A DNA stretch of 16,777 bases from the NCBI GenBank assembly GCA_902497035.1, contig CABVDL010000055.1, positions 1 through 16,777 of the forward strand. Direction: 5' to 3'. The translations under genes and the position numbers were made by a program. Below, piece after piece: positions 7,661 through 13,677 of this stretch (position 1 is the stretch's first letter; each line of letters begins with the position of its first letter). Under the pieces are notes generated by a model. It was not told the DNA's origin. It worked only from the letters and a program-made list of their open reading frames with translations, and searched no databases. Origin of the DNA: an uncultured Prevotella sp. Its GTDB lineage: Bacteria; Bacteroidota; Bacteroidia; Bacteroidales; Bacteroidaceae.

Positions 7661-9121
7661 TCAATCAGCGTGATGCTCATGCAGGAGCCATTCCACGGCT
7701 TTCTCCCTCGTGGCCTCATAGGTATTGGCCTTGGGCATGTAGCCCAGTCCGGGGTGGCGCTTGTAGATGACGCTGCGGGCGCGCTTTTCCTCTTTCTTCC
7801 TGATGAACTGGTTGTACCATTTCCATTGAGCCGTTGTGTCGGCGTCGGTTGCCAGGTAGCTGCCCTGCGCCTGGTCGATGTATTTCTCAAAGTCGGCCTT
7901 GGCGTCAGCCGGCCACTGTCCGGGGTCGGGGCCGAGGTTGCAGATGAGATGGTAGTGGCTCAGCGAGCCTTTGGCGTAGCTGTCGGCTGGTGTGGTTACA
8001 GTCACGTCGTAGCCCCGTCTGTCTCCCAGCCGGGTGAAGAAAGCCACGTCGTCGGCATGCCTGCCGTCGGTTATCAGCAGTATGCGCTTGTGTGGGATTG
8101 TGGCCTTGCCATTCCTCATGAGCGAGAGATACACGGTCTGCATCAGGTCGCCTTGCGCGTCGTCCTCGGTCACTTCCCAATACATGCCGCCCAACAAGTC
8201 CTCGTCAAGGATATACTGGCACTTGGCCGCGATGGACCTGGGGTTGTCGGCAGCCCAAACCAGCTGCCCCGACCAGTCGGTGAGGTAAGGCACCTGCCCC
8301 ACGCTGTCCCAATGCTCGGTGTAGAGGCCTGCGGTGTAGCCGGTCTTCATGTATTTGTCGAGCACGGGATTGCTGTGGTCGCCCCTGCCATATAGCGGCA
8401 TGCCCAGACAAATCTTGTCCTTGGGCACTCCGGCCGCGATGTGGGCCTCGACGGCCTCGGCCGTGGTAATCTTGCCCGACAGCGGCGAACGGAAGAGCGT
8501 GGTGTGATGCTGTGGGGGGTTGGCCACGTCGTAGGCCATGATGTTGATAAAGTCCATGTATTTGATGCAGGCCTTGAAGTCGATGTATCTTGCGTAGGCT
8601 ATGGTGGCCGCGGTGAGCAGCTTGTCCTTGCCCAGGGCCTTGCGCAGGTCGCGCATGAGGAGTGTGAAGTTCTTGGTGTCGTTGGGCGAGCATGAGATGC
8701 CGGCCTCGTTGCTGGTGGGATACTCCCAGTCGATGTCGATGCCGTCGAGCCCATATTCCCTCACGATGCGCGCGCAGTCGTTGGCAAAAGACTTGCGGCA
8801 CCTTGCGTCGGCGGCCATCTCGGAGAAATTGCCGCTTGTCCAGCCGCCCACTGAGAGCTGGACTTTCAGCTTGGGATTAATCTTCTTCAGGGCGACCACC
8901 TTTCTGAGGAACGGCTCGTTCTGAATGTCGCATCCGTCGAATGTCTTGTTGACATGGCCGAAAGCGTAGTTGATGTTGGTCATCAGCGAGGGGTCGGGCA
9001 GGCGCAGGTCGGTCCACGAGCACACGTAGGCAATGACCAACTTCTGTTTTGCGGAGGACGCGGGAAGCGCGACAAACAGCAATAATGCGGTCAAGAGCAG
9101 CAGATGGGGTATTTTCTTCAT
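7661..9121 (-). CDS. GH18 chitinase-like protein with C-terminal ThuA-like region
   Basis: This 486-residue exported protein has a signal peptide at residues 1-24 (ending PASSA). The GH18 barrel shows SVGGW (90-94), the catalytic DGIDIDWEYP (126-135, acid/base Glu133) and MAYDV, so it should cleave beta-1,4 GlcNAc linkages by substrate-assisted catalysis; chitinase or endo-beta-N-acetylglucosaminidase activity are both possible. From about residue 345 a separate region begins (KRILLITDGRHADDVAFFTRLG...LICNLGPDPGQWP), resembling the flavodoxin-like ThuA/glutamine-amidotransferase fold. That domain is short (about 140 residues), and its role is unknown. The gene is first in the cluster and starts only 22 bases after the end of a transposase remnant; I see no TAnnTTTG box in the space just upstream. 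Confidence 0.92.
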   Translation of the reverse strand: MKKIPHLLLLTALLLFVALPASSAKQKLVIAYVCSWTDLRLPDPSLMTNINYAFGHVNKTFDGCDIQNEPFLRKVVALKKINPKLKVQLSVGGWTSGNFSEMAADARCRKSFANDCARIVREYGLDGIDIDWEYPTSNEAGISCSPNDTKNFTLLMRDLRKALGKDKLLTAATIAYARYIDFKACIKYMDFINIMAYDVANPPQHHTTLFRSPLSGKITTAEAVEAHIAAGVPKDKICLGMPLYGRGDHSNPVLDKYMKTGYTAGLYTEHWDSVGQVPYLTDWSGQLVWAADNPRSIAAKCQYILDEDLLGGMYWEVTEDDAQGDLMQTVYLSLMRNGKATIPHKRILLITDGRHADDVAFFTRLGDRRGYDVTVTTPADSYAKGSLSHYHLICNLGPDPGQWPADAKADFEKYIDQAQGSYLATDADTTAQWKWYNQFIRKKEEKRARSVIYKRHPGLGYMPKANTYEATREKAVEWLLHEHHAD

Positions 9122-9143
9122 TGTTTATTTAGCTGAGGCGTTT

Positions 9144-9974
9144 TTACTTTTTTGCATTTGCAATATTATTGCAATAGCAGCCCGACTCGTCGAAGCCTAC
9201 GACCTTTGACTGCATAATGAGTTCCTTAATTCTGTCAATGGCAGGCTTCGCTTTTGTCTTGGCCTCGTTAATCCAGTTAACCATTGAGCCCTCGCTTATC
9301 GAAAGATTACATACTTCAAGCAAAAAGTCGGCAATACGCCCATAAGGTAGAAACTGTACTACAGAAAGGTAGACGACGAGACTTTTGACAGAAGCATCAT
9401 AGACAACTGCATTTGTCCCACGTTTTCTTGCAACGTGGGGTCGGATTCTTGCGCCACACTTACTACAGACGGCAACGTAACGCCTGACTTCCTTTACTAT
9501 GGGCTTCAATTCAGAAAGGGAAATCACCTGTGTAACATAATCCAACACAAGCTCACTATCTTCGAGCGAGTTGCCGCATTCGTTACAGTAATTAGGGATT
9601 ATATTCTCAACGGAATCTGGACTTTCAGTCTTCAAAAGCGTACTGCCTTTGTGACCTGCTTGTCCGCCCGGCTTAAGACCGCTCGTTTTGCGTAGCGTCT
9701 TAGCACGCCGGATGACTTCGTCCTTCATCTTCTCCTTGGAAGGTGGCGTGCTGATGTTGTTTGAGTTCTTGTCCTGTGTTTCGTACTTTGCAAGACGCTT
9801 TTTAAGATCCTCTATTATCGCATTGCGCTTACTGATCTCGGCGTTCAATTTATCGATATTACGGTTAAGCGAACACATGGTCTCGTACTGAGAATCGATG
9901 TCTTTTTGCATCGCCCCCAGCTTCTCGTTCATGTTTTTCAGCACATCTGCTATGTCCGTAACTGTCGGTTTCAC
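9144..9974 (-). pseudogene. IS66 family transposase (TnpC), 3'-truncated
   Basis: This is the N-terminal half of an IS66-type DDE transposase. It has a coiled-coil leader (NMNEKLGAMQKD through EDLKKRLAKYE), a basic GLKPGGQAGHKG stretch, a zinc-binding region with CNECG and CSKCG pairs, and a central region ending in VVGFDESGCYCN, which contains the first catalytic Asp. After that the homology stops (NNIANAKK, stop), so the rest of the DDE core is missing. The frame is open to 10031, but the promoter at 9980-10011 makes a GTG at 9974 or the ATG at 9932 more likely starts. It looks AT-richer than its neighbours. It cannot be active as it stands. Confidence 0.88.
9158..9174. promoter_or_regulatory. 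Perfect palindrome before the GH18 gene
   Basis: TTGCAATATTATTGCAA is a perfect 17-base palindrome centred at 9166, about 45 bases upstream of the GH18 start and within the last codons of the transposase remnant. It could be a regulator site, a hairpin, or chance in AT-rich sequence. Confidence 0.3.
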
Positions 9975-9979
9975 AGATA

Positions 9980-10011
9980 CAAAGGTACAAAAGATATTTG
10001 AAACACGCAAA
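9980..10011 (-). promoter_or_regulatory. Promoter of the IS66 transposase remnant
   Basis: On the minus strand TTTG (10011-10008), 20 bases, then TACCTTTG (9987-9980) is a close match to the Bacteroidota TTTG/TAnnTTTG promoter. Because the transposase is cut short with no terminator seen before the GH18 gene on the same strand, transcription from here may continue into the glycosidase cluster. Confidence 0.6.
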
Positions 10012-10120
10012 CGAAAACAGAACTTTTTCATACTTACTTTACTGATTAATAGACGTTTAAGCGCATCTTCAGAACGTGGGATTTATCCCAAGATGGAATT
10101 GAAATGCATTCGCTGAATAG

Positions 10121-10987
10121 TTACCCTTTCTTGCCATCGGACAAGCTGTAAATGCACAAGCAGTTACTGAAAAGCCAGAAGGCACTTCCACAACGCTGAC
10201 GAGGACAGCCCAAGCTTGGTGCTATGACGAATATTATGTGAACCCGCCAGAGATTTACAAGTTGAAGAAGCAGGCCGGTGAGCTCATCGAAGAGGCTGAC
10301 GGCAAGACCGTATGGCTCAAGAACCCCGTCATGGGCGCAGTGGACACCGCAAGCGGAGCCATGCTGTTCAACCAGAACAAGGATGAGCTGTCGAGCCTTT
10401 CTGTCATCGATTACTTCATCTCCCCGGAGCTGAGCTATTACGGCGACCCGGCGCTCACTCCCTCAACTCCCGAAATAGCAGGTGGCATGGAGAAGGGCTC
10501 ATCAAAGAATGGATATGTCTCATTCAAGCTGCCCACGGTTTCCGAGGACGGCAAGATACTCAACCCCGAGAAGCTGTATTACAATGTCTATTACGACAAC
10601 GACGAGAGCGAGCCTATCCTGTTTGAGCCGGACGCTTACACCACGCTGAGCGCCGCCACGACCGACATTCCCTACCTGATGGACGACAACACCTATTTCA
10701 CGACAGCATACGGCGTGGGACTGCAGTTCAGGTTCCTCGAGGACGTGAAGGCCGTCGGCATTCAGGCCGTTTACAAGGGCGGAGACGAGACCAGGCGCTC
10801 CAAGATTGCCTGGAGGCAGTTCGCATCCACTGGCATTGACAACGCCACCACGACCAGCGAAGCCGTGAGCGTGGAGTACCGCGACCTTGCGGGACGCAGC
10901 GTCTCACAGCCCAAGGCGGGCGTTTACATCAAGACGACGACCTATCGTGACGGAACACGCAAGAGTATCAAGACCATCATTAAATAA
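10121..10987 (+). pseudogene. Secreted Prevotella-type protein, 5'-truncated
   Basis: The frame is open from 10121 (after TAG at 10118-10120) to TAA at 10985-10987, about 288 codons. It begins inside a signal peptide (LPFLAIGQAVNAQ, then AVTEKPEG) with no Met codon for its start; GTG at 10238 is the first usual start but would drop the signal. The middle is an all-beta secreted module (YVSFKLPTVSEDGK, LYYNVYYDNDES, FTTAYGVGLQF, VGIQAVYKGG). The end reads SVEYRDLAGRSVSQPKAGVYIKT and RKSIKTIIK, the C-terminal signature shared by many secreted Bacteroidales proteins. The start was probably removed when the neighbouring IS66 element inserted or decayed. The function is unknown; an intact expressed gene from the GTG is possible but less likely. 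Confidence 0.65.
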
Positions 10988-11014
10988 GGCCAGTCACAAG
11001 ATAATAGCCACAGA

Positions 11015-11045
11015 GGCAAGCGCCAGCCGCGCTTGCCTTTTTTTT
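11015..11045 (+). terminator. Rho-independent terminator
   Basis: The stem GGCAAGCG (11015-11022) pairs with CGCTTGCC (11030-11037) around a seven-base loop, followed by eight T. It lies 27 bases after the stop of the truncated secreted-protein gene. Confidence 0.85.
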
Positions 11046-11154
11046 GAACGCCAACGATCGCAGGAAAGACCAAACGTCCAGCATTCCTATCAGACTAAGG
11101 AATGCGGGACGGAAAAAGAATAAGATTAGACTAAACTAATGACTGGAGTATTGG

Positions 11155-11328
11155 TTACTCGTCATTGAGAACGTCCTGTGCCAATACGGTTGTTATATTA
11201 CCGTTGTTGTCGGCTATCACGATGCTCTCACCATGGAGGGCTTTCTCGCGCAGCAATTTCTGCTGTGCTTGTCGCACGCCTTTCATTACCTTGCTTGCGA
11301 ACTCACTGTATTGATTGTTATTTTCCAT
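11155..11328 (-). CDS. Small protein overlapping the zeta toxin gene, putative antitoxin
   Basis: This 57-codon frame starts MENNNQYSEFASKVMKG and ends NITTVLAQDVLNDE. It has a charged, helix-prone N-terminal half (VRQAQQKLLREKALHG) and a small beta-like segment (ESIVIADNNGNI). It overlaps the last 11 bases of the zeta-toxin gene and has AAAGGA four bases before the ATG, so both proteins are likely made from one mRNA. I do not recognise the family; its place directly beside a zeta-type toxin suggests an antitoxin or a modulator. Known epsilon or PezA antitoxins precede their toxin, so the order here is reversed. Confidence 0.65.
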   Translation of the reverse strand: MENNNQYSEFASKVMKGVRQAQQKLLREKALHGESIVIADNNGNITTVLAQDVLNDE

Positions 11329-11893
11329 ATTCCTTTATTTTCGTGAGTTTGTTTTCATCATAAACCTTGATGGTTTTACCCATTCCTCCCTCTGCAACCA
11401 TTTCCTGCCTGAGGAGGCTATTGTCAATAATCATCCATTCATCTACGATGGGAATGAAGATTCCGAAAAGGTTGCGTATGCCCAGCGTATAGCGGCGCTC
11501 AATGACATCAGCCGGAATATTGTGACCACCCTGAGACACTCTATCAGCTACTCTTTCCTTTGCCAGACGAGGACTGTTGAGCCAAAAATAAACCAAATGC
11601 ACTATATAACCTTGTCCTTGGGCACGATGTACGAGCGTCGCGTAAGAGCGTGTTGCCAGTGTGGTCTCTATGGCGAAATCGCTTCCTTTTCGCAAGAGCT
11701 CATCTATGCGAAGGAGCATCAAACGCCCTGCTTCAATCGCCATTCCTTCAGGGTTGAAGGGGGACAATCCTCGAGCTATTTCATCGGCATTCACAAACTC
11801 ATCTACTCTGAGAATTTCAGGCAACACAGTGTAGGAAGCTGTGGTCTTGCCAGCCCCATTACAACCGCTGATGATATACAGATGCTTATTCAT
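11318..11893 (-). CDS. Zeta-toxin-like kinase
   Basis: This 191-residue P-loop protein belongs to the zeta toxin/AAA kinase group. Well-studied zeta toxins phosphorylate UDP-N-acetylglucosamine and block cell-wall synthesis, but many chromosomal relatives are untested. Visible motifs are Walker A GCNGAGKT (10-17, Lys16), VNADEIARGL (34-43, Asp37), IETT (75-78), the arginines in KERVADRV (112-119), GGHNIP (122-127) followed by RRYTLGIRNLF, and IIDNS (155-159). Catalytic residues appear intact. I chose the ATG at 11893 because a strong promoter ends five bases before it; upstream Met codons to 11935 fall within that promoter. The gene ends KEYGK and overlaps the 57-codon partner. Confidence 0.85.
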   Translation of the reverse strand: MNKHLYIISGCNGAGKTTASYTVLPEILRVDEFVNADEIARGLSPFNPEGMAIEAGRLMLLRIDELLRKGSDFAIETTLATRSYATLVHRAQGQGYIVHLVYFWLNSPRLAKERVADRVSQGGHNIPADVIERRYTLGIRNLFGIFIPIVDEWMIIDNSLLRQEMVAEGGMGKTIKVYDENKLTKIKEYGK

Positions 11894-11898
11894 GTAGG

Positions 11899-11928
11899 CA
11901 AAGATACTATTTTCGGCCGACATTTCAA
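11899..11928 (-). promoter_or_regulatory. Promoter of the zeta toxin pair
   Basis: On the minus strand TTG (11928-11926), 19 bases, then TATCTTTG (11906-11899) fits the Bacteroidota promoter exactly. Only five bases separate it from the toxin ATG, so the mRNA would be leaderless or nearly so. Confidence 0.6.
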
Positions 11929-12031
11929 GCATCATAGACCATCTTTTTTCCTTTTCCGTCGTGTATCATTAAAGAATAATTAACGCAAGGCCAAGGGAAA
12001 AAATAAATTTTTCTCACTCCAGATGAAGTCG

Positions 12032-12056
12032 TTTACAAAAAGACTTTGTAAATTTG
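12032..12056 (+). promoter_or_regulatory. Promoter with overlapping dyad operator upstream of cutC
   Basis: TAAATTTG (12049-12056) matches the -7 element. TTTACAAA (12032-12039) and TTTGTAAA (12045-12052) form a perfect eight-base inverted repeat with a five-base spacer, and the right arm overlaps the -7 box. A bound repressor would block the promoter. No good -33 TTG is seen, consistent with a promoter that needs or is limited by a regulator. The predicted start lies about 40 bases before the cutC ATG. Confidence 0.5.
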
Positions 12057-12102
12057 CACTTGCTAATTTACTACCCCCAGCTGCGTTTTCAATAAAAAAA
12101 CT

Positions 12103-12858
12103 ATGGACCGAAGCGACTTTGAGATTGAGATTTGCGCCAACAGCGTGGAGAGCTGCGTGGCTGCCCAGCAGGGCGGCGCCGACCGCGTGGAACTGTGCAT
12201 GGGAATACCCGAGGGCGGCACCACGCCCTCCTATGGAGAGATAAAGGCGGCGCGCGAGGCGCTCACATCCACACGCCTGCACGTCATCATCCGCAACCGG
12301 GGCGGCGACTTTCTCTACACGCCCGGGGAGTTGGAGCGCATGGCTGCCGACATAAACGTCTGCCGGGAGCTGGGCATTGACGGCGTGGTGTTCGGCTGTC
12401 TCAGGGCCGACGGCACCATCGACACCGAGGCCAACCGCCTGCTTCTCAGCCACGCCAGGGGCATGAGCGTCACCTTTCACCGCGCCTTCGACCACTGCAG
12501 CCAGCCGGAGCATGCCTTGGACGAGCTTGCGGCCCTCGGCTTCGACCGCGTGCTCACCTCAGGACAAAAGCCAACGGCCTTTGACGGCATCCCTCTGCTG
12601 CGCCAGCTGCAACAGCTCGCGGCAGGCAAAATAAAAATCATGGCGGGCTGCGGCGTCAACGAAAGCAACATCGCCGACATACAAAGGGAGACCGGCGTCA
12701 ACGCCTTCCACTTCTCCGCGCGCGAGCCAAGGCCAAGCAAGATGGAATTTGTCAACCGTGAGGTATATATGGGCAGCAAGGACGCCGACGAGACTTGCGT
12801 GATGGTCACCACCCAGCGGCGGGTGGAGAACACCATTCGGGCGCTGACGGGAGCATAG
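12103..12858 (+). CDS. cutC: CutC family copper homeostasis protein
   Basis: This 251-residue cytoplasmic TIM-barrel protein has the usual CutC length. The family signature is clear: EICANSVESCVAAQQGG (10-26) leading into ADRVELCMGIPEGGTTPSYG, then VIIRNRGGDFLYTPGE, VFGCLRADGTID, VTFHRAFDH, DRVLTSGQKPTA and IMAGCGVNESNI. CutC is linked to copper tolerance, probably as a copper-binding protein, though its biochemical role is not settled. The gene stands alone, with a dyad-overlapped promoter upstream and a REP pair starting 19 bases after its stop. Divergent from the zeta toxin unit. Confidence 0.95.
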   Translation: MDRSDFEIEICANSVESCVAAQQGGADRVELCMGIPEGGTTPSYGEIKAAREALTSTRLHVIIRNRGGDFLYTPGELERMAADINVCRELGIDGVVFGCLRADGTIDTEANRLLLSHARGMSVTFHRAFDHCSQPEHALDELAALGFDRVLTSGQKPTAFDGIPLLRQLQQLAAGKIKIMAGCGVNESNIADIQRETGVNAFHFSAREPRPSKMEFVNREVYMGSKDADETCVMVTTQRRVENTIRALTGA

Positions 12859-12876
12859 CGTATGATGTGCGCCAAA

Positions 12877-13030
12877 GGTGACAGTGTAGTGGCCGGCCTG
12901 GTGCCGGCCACCAGCCCTTGGTATGCATTCATCCCAATCGACATCATTGTAGGTCATCACGCAGGCAACGATTTAACCAATGAAGACACATCTGCTCAAC
13001 CGGCGGCTGGCCGGCCACTACACTGTCACC
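12877..13030. repeat. REPIN-like element: inverted REP pair with perfect 22-base ends
   Basis: The 22 bases at 12877-12898 are repeated exactly, inverted, at 13009-13030. They enclose a spacer of 110 bases with no coding features. The left member is a complete REP hairpin (GTGTAG at 12884-12889, stem 12889-12897 with 12903-12911). The right member (13005-13023) is a REP that lost 14 bases, including one stem arm. The unit follows cutC and could also serve as its transcript end. Confidence 0.8.
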
Positions 13031-13107
13031 AATGGCGCGCGCCTCATCCCATTTCAACCGCCGTGCCATGATGGGAACCCGTATTTTTGACGACTGGCGC
13101 GCGCAGA

Positions 13108-13140
13108 CTTCTGCCGGGGTATAAGGGGTATAAGCAGAAG
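13108..13140 (+). repeat. Hairpin with duplicated GGGGTATAA loop
   Basis: CTTCTGC (13108-13114) and GCAGAAG (13134-13140) can pair around a 19-base loop made of two copies of GGGGTATAA plus one base. There is no T-run after it. Function unknown. It lies in the otherwise gene-free stretch 12859-13213 with the REP pair. Confidence 0.4.
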
Positions 13141-13213
13141 ACCCAATTTTCCTAATAAACTGTTTATCAAAATGAAATATTGATTAAACGTTGGAAAAAA
13201 GTGGCTCAAAAAT

Positions 13214-13244
13214 TTGGATAATTGAAAAATTACTGTTATATTTG
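13214..13244 (+). promoter_or_regulatory. Promoter of the small-ORF unit
   Basis: TTG (13214-13216), 20 bases, TATATTTG (13237-13244) is a good Bacteroidota promoter, with the start expected near 13249, about 40 bases before the ATG at 13288. Confidence 0.65.
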
Positions 13245-13287
13245 TCGTGTCCTAAAAAGGCATAAATCTAAATCAATTATTTGTATT

Positions 13288-13407
13288 ATGAGTAATGAGA
13301 CCTTAAAAAAGTTAGCCGGCATCTTCCAGGAAGAGTTTTCTTTCATGCGGAAAGCCGATGACACCAATCCCGATCACAAATTAGGCGGAGAAGTTTGGTA
13401 TGAGTGA
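13288..13407 (+). CDS. Small protein of unknown function (39 residues)
   Basis: The peptide begins MSNETLKKLAGIFQEEFSF and ends KLGGEVWYE. An upstream in-frame ATG at 13222 lies inside the promoter, so 13288 is preferred. The N-terminal half is amphipathic and helix-prone; the C-terminal half is polar and acidic. LGG followed by EVWYE recalls a double-glycine leader, but the remaining five residues would be very short and no peptide exporter is in view. It has its own promoter and shares a terminator with an overlapping 18-codon frame. I do not recognise the family. It could be a small protein, a leader peptide or a regulatory transcript. Confidence 0.5.
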   Translation: MSNETLKKLAGIFQEEFSFMRKADDTNPDHKLGGEVWYE

Positions 13408-13456
13408 TTTTGATTCCCATTCGCGGCGTACGTCGCCGTGCGTTCCTTTGATATAG
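13400..13456 (+). CDS. Possible 18-residue peptide overlapping the small protein gene
   Basis: ATG at 13400 overlaps the 39-codon frame's stop by eight bases and reads MSDFDSHSRRTSPCVPLI before TAG at 13454-13456. That stop lies directly against the terminator stem. The frame contains a short hairpin (CGGCG at 13424-13428, CGCCG at 13434-13438). It may be chance; length alone gives no support. Confidence 0.2.
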   Translation: MSDFDSHSRRTSPCVPLI

Positions 13457-13494
13457 GCTATCCTGTTATTCGTGGTTACAGGATAGCTTTTTTT
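13457..13494 (+). terminator. Rho-independent terminator of the small-ORF unit
   Basis: GCTATCCTG (13457-13465) pairs perfectly with CAGGATAGC (13479-13487) around a 13-base loop and is followed by seven T. This is a strong intrinsic terminator. Confidence 0.9.
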
Positions 13495-13587
13495 ATGGCG
13501 GCGCGACCCGGGCTAAACTGTTGTCGGAGAATGGCTTAAATGATAATGGAGAATCGGTCATTTCTCATTGCGCCCTTCCCGGTGCCA

Positions 13588-13620
13588 GTGTAGTGGCCGG
13601 CCTGGTGCCGGCCACCAACC
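13588..13620 (+). repeat. REP-like element, copy 5 (plus orientation)
   Basis: GTGTAG (13588-13593) precedes stem arms 13593-13601 and 13607-13615 with loop CTGGT. No inverted partner is seen nearby. It lies beyond the 3' end of the symporter gene. Confidence 0.8.
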
Positions 13621-13677
13621 GCCGGTATGGCTCACGCTCTTGCTCCACCAACCGCCGATATGGCTCACGCCCTGGCT
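13612..13677. repeat. 33-base tandem duplication reaching into the symporter gene
   Basis: Bases 13612-13644 and 13645-13677 are adjacent copies with three mismatches. The first joins the REP hairpin; the second contains the symporter stop codon (13665-13667) and its last codons. Confidence 0.8.

Noticed and set aside
12004..12513. 177-codon minus-strand frame before and inside cutC
   Set aside because: Antisense to cutC and its promoter with no family features.
12477..12947. 156-codon frame antisense to cutC
   Set aside because: Starts in the REP pair and runs through the opposite strand of a clear gene.
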